Shown here in pieces: positions 10,160 to 18,205 of a stretch of DNA of 64,000 nt. The stretch's first letter is position 1. Each line of letters opens with the position of its first letter. The notes beneath the pieces were generated by a model. That model saw nothing but the letters and a program-made list of their open reading frames with translations, was not told the DNA's origin and searched no databases. Source of the DNA: Pseudomonas sp. UBA2684 (GTDB lineage: Bacteria > Pseudomonadota > Gammaproteobacteria > Pseudomonadales > Pseudomonadaceae); the NCBI GenBank assembly GCA_002354655.1, contig DELY01000003.1:286022-350021 (forward strand). The letters run 5' to 3'. A program made the position numbers and the translations under genes.

Positions 10160-10176
10160 TACATATGTACGTACAT
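10160..10176 (-). promoter_or_regulatory. Candidate BrnA operator: overlapping palindromes
   Basis: Two overlapping perfect palindromes, TACATATGTA (10160-10169) and ATGTACGTACAT (10165-10176), lie 16-32 bp upstream of the brnT start codon. Short inverted repeats overlapping the promoter are what a ribbon-helix-helix autoregulator such as BrnA would bind. The assignment rests on position and symmetry only. Confidence 0.5.
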
Positions 10177-10354
10177 TGTGCGCCAGTGGCTACAGCCTCA
10201 TCCACCTTTTCCCTCACCCGCGAGGGATTTTTGTCTGCGCCAGAGTGTGATGCTTCTCTCGTTGTGTCGCGAGGGTTGGCATTGGGCTCTGTGGTTTAAT
10301 CCGTGTCTGCGCCGCTGCGTTTCTCCTTTCCCCTTGGTTTTTGATTGCGCTCAC

Positions 10355-12670
10355 ATGGACGTTCGCAGCCCGTTTTTCCAGAACATCGCCACGGTGCTGA
10401 TCGGTATTTTGTTCCTCAACCCGATCGTCACCGCCACCGCTGAGCTAGCGGCGAGTTCGGCCGGCCGCAGCATCGCCCTCAGTGCAGCGGGTGACGTGGT
10501 GCTGGCCTCGGCGGCCAACGAGGATCACTTCTACGCCAAGAGCAAGAAGGTCACCCGCCAGCAAGATCGTATCGACCAGCAGGCCAGCGAAATTCGGGCC
10601 GGTGGCGATGTATTGATCGGCGCCGACCACAACCTGGCGCTGATCGCCAGCCAGGTCGAGGCGGGCGGCGAAGCCTACCTGGTGGCGGGCGAGCAACTGG
10701 CCCTGCTCAGCGCCGAGGATTACGACTACAGCCTTTACGAGAAGAAGAGCAAGGGCAGTTGGGGCCGCAAGAGCTTCAAGCGTGACGAAACCACCCAAGT
10801 CACTAACGTCGGCAGCCAAATCACCACGGGCGGCGACCTGACCCTGCTCAGCGGCGGCGACCAAACCTACCAGGCGGCCAAGCTGGACAGCGGCGCCGAT
10901 CTGACCTTGGAGAGCGGCGGCGCGATCGCCTTCGAAGCGGTCAAGGACCTCGAACAGGAGAGTCACGAGAAGAGTAAGAACAGCTGGGCCTGGAACTCGA
11001 TGAGTGGCAAGGGCCACACCGACGAGACCGTCGTCCAGAGCCAGCTGATCGCCCAGGGCGAGCTCGCCATCAAGGCCGCCGAAGGCCTGCAGATCGATAT
11101 CAAGCAGATCGACCAGAAGTCAGTCAGTCAGACCATCGATGCGATGGTCCAGGCCGACCCGCAGTTGGCTTGGTTGAAACAGGCCGAGCAGCGCGGCGAT
11201 GTCGATTGGCGGCGGGTGCAGGAGGTGCATGAGTCGTTCAAGTACAGCCATTCCAGCCTTGGGCCGGCGGCGCAGCTGATCATTGCCATTGCCTTATCGA
11301 TGGTCATGGGGCCGGTGATGATGGGCATGAACTCAGTGGGCCAAGCAGTGACTGTTAGTGTGGCCACCAACGCGACCGTCAGTACCATCAACAATCGCGG
11401 CGATTTGGGGGCGGTAGTCAAGGACGTCACCTCCTCGGATGCCATCAAGGGCTACGTGGTGGCCGCCGCAACGGCGGGGGTTGGTGACTCGCTCGGCTAC
11501 AAACCGACAGAGCTCGGTTTTAACGCTGAGAGCATAAAAACTGTCGCGGTTAAAACAGTGGCTGACTCGCTGATAGAAACCGCCGTGTACGGCGGCAGTT
11601 TCAAAGACAACCTGGCCGATGCAGCGGTGGGTAATGCCGTGAGTATCGGCGGGGCGCTCGGAGCCAACGAGATCGGCAATCAGTTCACAAATAGCAGCCT
11701 GCCGAAGATTGCCATGCACGCCGCGCTGGGTGGCCTGCTGGCCGAGGCGATGGGCGGCGACTTCCGCACCGGCGCCTTGGCCGTCGGGGCCAACGAAGCC
11801 CTGGTGGAGTTGCTCGGCGACAAGCTATTGCCGGCAGGTAAGGACCAGAACAGCCCGGAATATAAGCAGGGCGCAAAGAACCTACTGGCGGCCTCGCAAA
11901 TCATTGGTGTGCTGGCGGCGGTGGTGGCTGAGGGCGATGCCGAAGCAGGCGCGGCGGTTGCGGCGAATGCGACGGCGAATAACTACTTGTTGCATCGCGA
12001 AGAGACCGCGGCAGCGGTAGATCAGGTAATGGAGCGGTGTCAGCTAAGTCCGGCTTGTACGGAGCAATTCTCGAAGCTGGATTCGCAAGAGGTGATGAAC
12101 GCTTTCGAGGTGATAGCGGCTAAGGACGGGAAGGCGCTGGCGGAGATAAACCCAGATGCACGGCTGTTTGCTGCGCAGATGTTGGATGAGGATGTATCGC
12201 TGGCAGGGCGAATTTTTATTCCGGAAACGGGCACGGAGAAGGCGCTAGACGCGGCCAAGACTACAGCAGAGTGGGCGGGTACTCTGGCGGGACTTGGTGG
12301 AGCCGCTGTCGCCGTAAAGAGTGGAATAAAGGCGTTCGCTGGGGTGTTTGCGCGAAGTAGTGTAAAAGAAATAGATAATTCGGTTATAGGGAAGCCGAGA
12401 GTCGGGAGCGCAAATAAACTCCCTGATGGTCAGCATGGATTCAATAACATCATTGATAACTATGCAGGTGATGCCGCTAAATTTGAAATACCAACCAAGG
12501 GTGCTGGCGGCAAGGTCGTTAGGGTATCCGAATTAAGACAAATAGAGGGCAGCAATAACGGAGTTGATGGGGTTTTTGAGTGGATTATTGATCAAGGAGA
12601 TGTAACTCATCGGCGTTTTATCCCTGATGGTAAAGTCACTGGATTGCCTAACCAAATTCCGAAGAAGTAG
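10355..12670 (+). CDS. Truncated CdiA: signal sequence joined directly to FHA-2, pretoxin and a second toxin tail
   Basis: The frame is open from further upstream, but ATG at 10355 is chosen because it begins MDVRSPFFQNIATVLIG, the usual N-terminus of Pseudomonas CdiA, with a hydrophobic signal core. About 30 residues later the protein jumps into the FHA-2 repeats, matching the large cdiA from about 5.5 kb on. The TPS domain and the whole FHA-1 and receptor-binding regions are missing. The DUF637-type pretoxin region follows, then an ANNYLLH motif near 11975 in the VENN-like position. The AT-richer tail ends in about 90 residues with HGFNNIIDNYAG and VTHRRFIPDGK. I suspect a small RNase-type fold for this tail, with low confidence. 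Without a TPS domain it cannot use CdiB normally. It may be a reservoir of toxin sequence or an intracellular product. Confidence 0.8.
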   Translation: MDVRSPFFQNIATVLIGILFLNPIVTATAELAASSAGRSIALSAAGDVVLASAANEDHFYAKSKKVTRQQDRIDQQASEIRAGGDVLIGADHNLALIASQVEAGGEAYLVAGEQLALLSAEDYDYSLYEKKSKGSWGRKSFKRDETTQVTNVGSQITTGGDLTLLSGGDQTYQAAKLDSGADLTLESGGAIAFEAVKDLEQESHEKSKNSWAWNSMSGKGHTDETVVQSQLIAQGELAIKAAEGLQIDIKQIDQKSVSQTIDAMVQADPQLAWLKQAEQRGDVDWRRVQEVHESFKYSHSSLGPAAQLIIAIALSMVMGPVMMGMNSVGQAVTVSVATNATVSTINNRGDLGAVVKDVTSSDAIKGYVVAAATAGVGDSLGYKPTELGFNAESIKTVAVKTVADSLIETAVYGGSFKDNLADAAVGNAVSIGGALGANEIGNQFTNSSLPKIAMHAALGGLLAEAMGGDFRTGALAVGANEALVELLGDKLLPAGKDQNSPEYKQGAKNLLAASQIIGVLAAVVAEGDAEAGAAVAANATANNYLLHREETAAAVDQVMERCQLSPACTEQFSKLDSQEVMNAFEVIAAKDGKALAEINPDARLFAAQMLDEDVSLAGRIFIPETGTEKALDAAKTTAEWAGTLAGLGGAAVAVKSGIKAFAGVFARSSVKEIDNSVIGKPRVGSANKLPDGQHGFNNIIDNYAGDAAKFEIPTKGAGGKVVRVSELRQIEGSNNGVDGVFEWIIDQGDVTHRRFIPDGKVTGLPNQIPKK

Positions 12671-12681
12671 GGGGGAAGATA

Positions 12682-13131
12682 ATGTCTCCGTTTAAGATAT
12701 TGATTGATTTAGGTTTGATGTGCTGGTCGGTCATTTTTCTGGGCTTTAGAAAGGGCTGGGTAAAACGCAAGGATGTCTTTGAATATGCTGTCAGTCTCCT
12801 TGTGAGCGGTAACGAAAGTGAGGATGTTGCTGTTATTGCGGGAGGGGAATATCTAAGTGATGATGAACTTCTTAGTCTTGTATCAAAACAGATAGAAAAG
12901 TCAGATTATGTCGCTGATCTGGATAAGTGGCGTTTAGCTTTTCTCCTTTGTATTGATGGGTCCGATGACTGCGAGCAAGATAAAATAAATAGACTTCAGG
13001 AAGTTTACGCGGACTTCGGCTATCCAGAAGATATGGTTTCATGTAGCGTATATTCTCAAGATGATGTTTGTCCGCTTGTGGCTATGAAGCAAGTTGTGAA
13101 GGAGTTGCAGGGAAAGTTTTTGCTTCGGTAG
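12682..13131 (+). CDS. cdiI: Probable immunity protein for the second CDI toxin tail (DUF2247-like)
   Basis: This 149-residue, acidic, soluble-looking protein begins 11 nt after the truncated cdiA stop, behind a GGGGGAAG ribosome site. The pattern KWRLAFLLCIDGS followed by YADFGYPEDM resembles the DUF2247 family, which I recall as occurring among polymorphic-toxin immunity proteins. Position and low G+C support a cognate immunity role. If so it would bind the tail ending at 12670 and block it in the cytoplasm. The family call is from memory of the motif and is moderate. Confidence 0.72.
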   Translation: MSPFKILIDLGLMCWSVIFLGFRKGWVKRKDVFEYAVSLLVSGNESEDVAVIAGGEYLSDDELLSLVSKQIEKSDYVADLDKWRLAFLLCIDGSDDCEQDKINRLQEVYADFGYPEDMVSCSVYSQDDVCPLVAMKQVVKELQGKFLLR

Positions 13132-13149
13132 TTAAATGGTGCAAAATAG

Positions 13150-13497
13150 ACAGTAACTGTTGCAAGTGAGGCGACAAGTCTTAATGCCCAAGCCGCTCTG
13201 AGGGTTAAGCTCTCTGGTTTGCAAAAAGCTCAGCAAACCGCGGCTGTTACAAAAGCTTTACCAGATGGACGTGTGCGTTATTACACGCAGGAAGTACCAG
13301 CTCGAACTGAGGGGGGTACGCGCAGCGCATCATTTGTGACAGAGCATAACCCTCAAACCGGCCAAACCAGGCAGTGGATGGAAAGTTATGGCCAGTCTGG
13401 GAGTGTGATTCGTGTTCACCCGAAAAATATTAATGGGCAGCCAGTGAGCGCTCAGCATTACCCTCCAACTGGGGCAGAATTGGAGAGCTGGAAATGA
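13150..13497 (+). pseudogene. Orphan CdiA toxin-tail fragment without a start
   Basis: An open frame runs from just after an in-frame stop at 13147-13149 to the TGA at 13495-13497. It encodes a pretoxin-like linker (SLNAQAALRVKLSGLQKAQQ) and a compact domain with RVRYYTQE, ASFVTEHNP, WMESYG, RVHPK and QHYPPTGAEL. These motifs recur at the C-termini of many haemagglutinin-like toxins. There is no credible start; TTG at 13219 would remove the linker. This is therefore a displaced cdiA-CT cassette that can be expressed only after recombination with a full cdiA. The domain itself appears undamaged. Confidence 0.75.
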
Positions 13498-13727
13498 CGT
13501 ATTCGGCGAAAGATATGGCTGCGGAACTCGAGAGAGAAACTGTTGGCGGCTATGATATTTCTAAAATATCAAGAGCTGCCTTCAGGATTTATCAAGATCA
13601 TGGTCTTGAGATATCTGAAAATATGGATCGTAAACTGCTGGCTCTGATGGCAATGGACGAGGGGGCTGAGTTTGAAATGACTGAGGCTGAATTTGTAGAA
13701 ATTATTGCTGAAATTAAAGCTATGTAG
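13494..13727 (+). CDS. Probable immunity protein of the orphan toxin tail
   Basis: This 77-residue acidic protein overlaps the end of the toxin-tail fragment by ATGA, the classical translational coupling. It is predicted helical, has no membrane segment, and belongs to no family I recognise. Its position makes it the likely cognate immunity protein. Because the upstream fragment lacks a start, it must be transcribed from a promoter not identified here, or be silent. Confidence 0.68.
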   Translation: MTYSAKDMAAELERETVGGYDISKISRAAFRIYQDHGLEISENMDRKLLALMAMDEGAEFEMTEAEFVEIIAEIKAM

Positions 13728-13846
13728 CACGTAGGATGGGTTGAGCTTGCAATACCCATCAATATGAGAAAGCACAAGCACAAGAACGTGGATTTAATTA
13801 GCCCCCTCCTCTCTTTAAAAATATAGACCTTGAATGTCGGCAACTT

Positions 13847-14077
13847 CACTGTCCCGTCCAACTGTCCAATAAGCCTTCCCCGCTTTCTCGGCGGGGAATT
13901 TTCCTCTTCCAAACCTGCCAGATTTCGAGTTTCAGCCCACCGTCGGCCGGTTTCCGAGCTGGACCGGATGGCGGTTTCCCCTGAAATTTCCCCTTTTTCC
14001 GCCAACGAGGCGAGTTTTGTCGTTCCGCCCGTGGACAGGTGCCTCGCCATCGCTAACCCCAGAATCGGCCGGTTGCG
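13847..14077. repeat. Long repeat next to the transposase remnant, copy 2
   Basis: This is the second copy of the sequence at 8378-8607, in the same orientation. It starts at CACTGTCCCGTCC and runs without a break into the transposase remnant. The two copies differ at many positions in the first 100 bp and are nearly identical around 13970-14160, so they are related elements rather than a fresh duplication. Confidence 0.75.
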
Positions 14078-14745
14078 CTAAAACCGTAAATGGTAACCCT
14101 GCAATAAGCCGTCCCAGGCCTCGAACCATTCCTCCCGCTTCGGCGCTTGCCGGTAAGGGTCAATTCCCTGCCAGGCTTCCAGCGGCGTCCGGCCACCCAG
14201 GTTCTGGTGCGGGCGCACGGCGTTGAATGGCCTGCGGCTTACCGTAACGGCCGATGGCCAGAAACAGGTAGCCGAGCAGCGTCCAGGCGGACTTGTTGGG
14301 CACGGCGGTGAGCGCCAGTAGCCGGCGGCTGCCGTGGTCGATGATGCCGAGGATGGCGTGCTGCTGGCCGTGGACATCCTGTTTACCGGTCAAGTCCAGC
14401 GCCCAAGTGTGGTTGGCCGGACCCGCCGTAGCTTTACGTCGTCTGATGCACCGCCGTGCTTCACTGCCGCTGGCGCAAGGTGTAAACCACATAGGATTTG
14501 CTCACGCTGACCTGGCGTTTTGCGGCGAAGCGCCGGTTGAAGCAGTCAGCGACCAGGCGGCAACCGGCCTGCGGCATCAGCGCCTTGAGGCGGATCAGTT
14601 CGTCGACCACCCGGAGTGGTTTTCGGGCCTGGCGAACCGGCGAGGCAGGACGGGTGCGCTGCCATCCCTGTGTGCTGGAGCGCGGATAGGGGGATGGCAA
14701 TAGCCAGCGCAGCAACCACCAATACAACAGTATCCACCACGACAT
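14078..14745 (-). pseudogene. Degenerate DDE transposase, second copy
   Basis: Three overlapping fragments in different frames match the intact transposase at 8608-9501. Its C-terminal block (AVRPHQNLGG to the end) is present. Near 14226 about 200 bp encoding the second and third catalytic regions have been lost, and frameshifts occur around 14420-14470. The N-terminal part (VVDELIRLKALMPQAGCR) reads from 14745. It is clearly non-functional. With the intact copy it brackets the truncated cdiA, brnTA and both orphan immunity genes. Confidence 0.85.
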
Positions 14746-14802
14746 GCACGTTTAGGGTTACCCGCCGCGGATAGCCTGCGCCTTATGCGCGGATCGCTGT
14801 AG

Positions 14803-15066
14803 CTAAGGGTATTCCTGGCGGGCGTGTAGGACGCGCAGCACGTCGATGCTGATAAATCACCAGATAGTTGGGATGCACGACACATTCGCGGGAGCCTGGC
14901 ACGCGACCCGGCCGGAACAAGTAGGGGCAGATGTAAGACCCTCGACAGTCCTCAATATGGCGGCATGTAGCGCCTCGGCCGCGAGAGGGTTGCGCTGCTC
15001 GATGTAGTCGATGATTTCCACCAAGTCGGTGGTGGCCTCGTCAGTCCAGCGAACGGTTTGCGCGAA
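14803..15066 (-). pseudogene. ParE/RelE-type toxin, broken by two frameshifts
   Basis: Reading the minus strand gives VRWTDEATTDLVEIIDYIEQ, typical of the ParE N-terminus. After a shift comes PYLFRPGRVPGSRECVVHPN, then YLVIYQ, and after a second shift IDVLRVLHARQEYP and a stop at 14803-14805. All parts are in the right order, so this is a complete toxin gene inactivated by two small indels. It overlaps the end of the antitoxin gene upstream. The precise start is unclear; no good start codon is seen in the first toxin frame. Confidence 0.8.
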
Positions 15067-15241
15067 CCTTCCTGCGTTCTTCCAAGGCGGCCTGTACCTT
15101 CGCCATTGCTTCGTCGTGGGGGAGGCGGGGTTTGTTGCTGTTCATGGCTTCCAGCACTTTGGCACGGAACCAGCGGTCATAGCTGGCTGCTTGTTCTTCG
15201 GTCTCGAACTCAGAAACGATGGGGGGAAGCTGAGCGCTCAT
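15041..15241 (-). CDS. Antitoxin of the broken ParE/RelE pair (stability-determinant type)
   Basis: This 66-residue protein with PIVSEFETEEQAASYDRWFRAKV and PHDEAMAKVQAAL fits the small stability-determinant / RelB-like antitoxins found in front of ParE/RelE toxins. It is intact while its toxin is destroyed. That is the expected order of decay, because loss of the antitoxin first would be harmful. ATG at 15239-15241. Confidence 0.78.
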   Translation of the reverse strand: MSAQLPPIVSEFETEEQAASYDRWFRAKVLEAMNSNKPRLPHDEAMAKVQAALEERRKVRANRSLD

Positions 15242-15337
15242 GGCTGGCCTCCGGTTGGGATGTGGGTGGGTTTAACTCTTCCTAACGGTAGCGGCGAAGA
15301 GTCTGGTCTGAAAGGACAGGCCAGAAAGAGACCCTAA

Positions 15338-15645
<308 letters not shown>

Positions 15646-15675
15646 CCCTGGTTCTTCTTTTGCGCTTATCTAGAG

Positions 15676-15707
15676 ACGGCCGCGCTCTGGCAAGCGCGCC
15701 GTTTTTT
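15676..15707 (+). terminator. Possible rho-independent terminator
   Basis: A ten-pair stem with one bulged base (left arm 15676-15686, right arm 15693-15702) and a six-base loop is followed by six Ts. It would stop rightward transcription coming out of the CDI region and lies just before the end of the leftward lipoprotein operon. Confidence 0.45.
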
Positions 15708-15727
15708 CGGTGGAGGGTTCTGCGTTA

Positions 15728-16399
15728 TCAGCGGGTCGCCAGGTTCGCTTGTCGCTGCTCCGACAAGCGCGGACCGCCGAGGATGCCGTTAGGCTGCCCG
15801 GCGGTGAGCAGGCGCCGGCTGGTGATGCCTGCAACATCGTGTCCCCGGTCGTTGAGGGTGTTGATGATTTGGTTGACTGCGGCGGTGACCAGCATGCCAA
15901 TAAGCCCGCCGCCGTGGTTCTGGTTTTCCGCTGTACTAGCTACCGCACTACCCTGCCAAAGGAGTTGACCGCTACGCAGGTCGACCAGTTTGGCTGTGGC
16001 CTCTACCGCGACTTCGCTGTTGATCACGGTGTAGCTGCTGCCGTATCGGGTGACATCAATGTAGAGGGCGGCATCCGCACCGAAGATTTCGCGCAGTTTA
16101 GCCGGAGGGGCCATGTGCATCTCGTCTGCATTGGTCAAGCCATTCTGCTTGAACGTCTCGTCAACCAGAGCCACAGGCAGCACATAGTAGCCCGCTTCGG
16201 CTAGGGGGTAAGTCACCTGCGAGAGCATGCTGTAGGTTGCCTTGATATCCGGTGATTTGTTTACCGGCGGTAGCACCAGGATGGAGTTCGGTTTGTTTTG
16301 CTCAAATGCGGTGTAGTCGTAGGGCGTTGGGGTTGCACAGCCTGAAAGTAGGCCAATAAGCAGGAGTGGTAGCAGGGTCTTGATGGATATGTGGTGCAT
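15728..16399 (-). CDS. GNA1162-type (DUF799) lipoprotein
   Basis: This 223-residue protein starts with a lipoprotein signal ending LLSGC, so Cys21 or so is probably acylated. The body has ILVLPPVNKSPDIKA, a tolB-N-like start shared with DUF799/GNA1162 proteins, and a WQGSA motif. It is last of three lipoprotein genes in the same order as the NMB1164-NMB1162 group of Neisseria (recalled from the literature): CsgG-like, DUF4810, DUF799. The three probably form one outer-membrane complex. Its substrate is unknown. Confidence 0.85.
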   Translation of the reverse strand: MHHISIKTLLPLLLIGLLSGCATPTPYDYTAFEQNKPNSILVLPPVNKSPDIKATYSMLSQVTYPLAEAGYYVLPVALVDETFKQNGLTNADEMHMAPPAKLREIFGADAALYIDVTRYGSSYTVINSEVAVEATAKLVDLRSGQLLWQGSAVASTAENQNHGGGLIGMLVTAAVNQIINTLNDRGHDVAGITSRRLLTAGQPNGILGGPRLSEQRQANLATR

Positions 16400-16408
16400 T
16401 GCAGTCTC

Positions 16409-16768
16409 CTATTTTTCAGCGTTGCGGATCAGGAAGTCCATGTATGGCGCGGACTCAGGGAATAGGGCCTTTTCGGTTTCGAATTGCTGGCGAACCTGAT
16501 CTGCTTTGCCGATCTCGGCATACAGCATGCCGAGGTGGGCATGAAAGCCCGGAGCGGGAGTTTCGTCCCTGGCTCTTGCCTCTTGCAGGCTGGCCTCGAG
16601 CGCCGCGATCTGCTGTTCGGGACCGCTCTCTTTTTTGAAGTGTTCGTAGACCTGCTCTTGGTAGCCCGACCAGTGGTAAAGCGGTTTGGGTTGGCTAACG
16701 CAGCCACCGAGCAGCGCCGCCATGGCCAGGGTGAGTGGCGCGGAATATCGTTGAAAAATGTGGATCAT
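16409..16768 (-). CDS. DUF4810 lipoprotein
   Basis: This 119-residue lipoprotein has the signal ending LLGGC, then LYHWSGYQEQVYEHFK, the characteristic DUF4810 start, and a helical TPR-like rest (LGMLYAEIGKADQVRQQFE). It sits between the CsgG-like and DUF799 genes, with 9 nt to the latter, so co-translation is likely. Function is known only by association with these partners. Confidence 0.85.
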   Translation of the reverse strand: MIHIFQRYSAPLTLAMAALLGGCVSQPKPLYHWSGYQEQVYEHFKKESGPEQQIAALEASLQEARARDETPAPGFHAHLGMLYAEIGKADQVRQQFETEKALFPESAPYMDFLIRNAEK

Positions 16769-16787
16769 TTGGGTTCTTCCTTGAACG

Positions 16788-17450
16788 TTATTGCGCAGGG
16801 CGCCAGGCGCCGGTGTCTATGCCGTTGACCAAGTCGTTGACCGCTTCGCGTACGGCTAGATCCAGGACTTTGCCATTGAGGGTCGAGTCATAACTGGCGG
16901 TGCCGCCGAAGCCGATGATTTCTCGATTGGACAGGCTGTACTCACCTGCGCCCTGTGCCGAGAACACCACTTCAGAGGTGCGTACGTTGACGATATTGAG
17001 GTTGACCTTGGCGTAGGCAATTTGCGATTTGCCGCGGCCTAGAATGCCAAACAGCTGATGATCGCCAACTTCTTTGCGCCCGAACTCGGTGACATCGCCG
17101 GTAACGACGAAATCGGCACCGCGAAGCTGCTGGCTCTTTTGCGCGAGGGTGCTTTCTTGCTTGATCTCCGCGAGATTGTCGCGGTCGAGTACGTTAAAGC
17201 GATTTGACTGCTGTAAATGGGTAATCAGGATGGTCTTGGCCTGTCCGCCAAGGCGATCCACACCATCGGAAAACAAGCCACGCATATAGCTGGAGCGGTT
17301 ATCGAACTTGCCAACCGCTATCGGGTTGCGAGCGCCCTGATAGGCGTGATGGGCAGTCGCCACTTTGGCGACTTCAAGTGTGCGTGATTGCTCGGTGGCA
17401 CAGCCGGCTAACAGGCCGACCAGGCCTACGGCGAGTACTGTCTGTTTCAT
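16788..17450 (-). CDS. CsgG-family lipoprotein
   Basis: The ATG at 17448-17450 is chosen because it begins MKQTVLAVG and gives a clean lipoprotein signal ending LLAGC; longer upstream readings do not. The 220-residue mature protein has the CsgG features PIAVGKFDNRSSY, RFNVLDRDNLAEI, GADFVVTGDVTEF and a C-terminal VREAVNDLV. CsgG proteins form outer-membrane pores or periplasmic partners. No curli genes are nearby, so this belongs to the DUF4810/DUF799 lipoprotein group. First gene of the operon. Confidence 0.87.
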   Translation of the reverse strand: MKQTVLAVGLVGLLAGCATEQSRTLEVAKVATAHHAYQGARNPIAVGKFDNRSSYMRGLFSDGVDRLGGQAKTILITHLQQSNRFNVLDRDNLAEIKQESTLAQKSQQLRGADFVVTGDVTEFGRKEVGDHQLFGILGRGKSQIAYAKVNLNIVNVRTSEVVFSAQGAGEYSLSNREIIGFGGTASYDSTLNGKVLDLAVREAVNDLVNGIDTGAWRPAQ

Positions 17451-18205
17451 GAGGGTGCTCTTGTTGAGTGGGGAAGGCGAGGTTAGGCGCGGCACAGGTG
17501 GTACCTGTTGCCGGGCTATGGGTAGGCCCGCTTTTTAGCCAGGTCAGTGGGCATGCGTTGGCAGGGTGGTCTTCTGCCGGCAAGGATGTGCCGCGTCGTG
17601 CCAGGTCTGTCGAGAGGCATACAGCCTGAAGGGCTGCGCACGTTGTGTGGGGGTGTTGGTTCATCCATGACCATCGGTTCCTGAATTAAATGCCTGAACC
17701 GGCGTCGAGGCGGTCAGGTTTGCGGGTGTGCTCGGGTGTGGCGACGATGGCCGCGACATAGCAGTGATATCACGAAGCCAGCAGTGGGAGTCTACGAAGA
17801 AGCTGCCGAGCATGCTAGCCATGCGTGCGCAAACAGTGGCGTGCGTCTAATTCGGAGCGGTTTAACGTTGTATTTCTCTCTCTGAACTGATCGCTGCGCC
17901 TCACCTCGGGGCTGCGGCCAGCCGGTCGCCGAAACCGCTGCCGAGGCGATGTTCAACCAGGCTTTCGGCCGCAACGGCCAGTGCTAGCTCAGTGTGTTGG
18001 ACGAGAGCGGGCAGACCGCTCGTCTGGAATTTTCGCTCAGCGATTAGGTCAGCCGGCGCCGCGCCTGAGCGGCGCTAGGCGTTGCTTAAACTCCCGCGGC
18101 AAGTGGTCGATAACAGGCTATGGCTGTCACAGCTCGGTAATTTGTGCACAATGTTGTATCCAATACTTCTGGCACTGTCTCGACAATAACAATAGGAGAG
18201 CCGCC
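17451..18205. other. Intergenic stretch without a convincing gene
   Basis: This 755-bp stretch separates the lipoprotein operon from the chemoreceptor gene; both are transcribed away from it. No open frame has good codon structure or family features. Around 17930-18050 a frame reading [15 protein letters not shown], a stop, then [18 protein letters not shown] looks like a decayed gene end, but I could not identify it. Promoters for both flanking genes must lie here. Confidence 0.5.

Noticed and set aside
17374-17664. 96-residue minus-strand frame before the CsgG-type gene
   Set aside because: It overlaps the signal-peptide region of the real gene in another frame and has no features.
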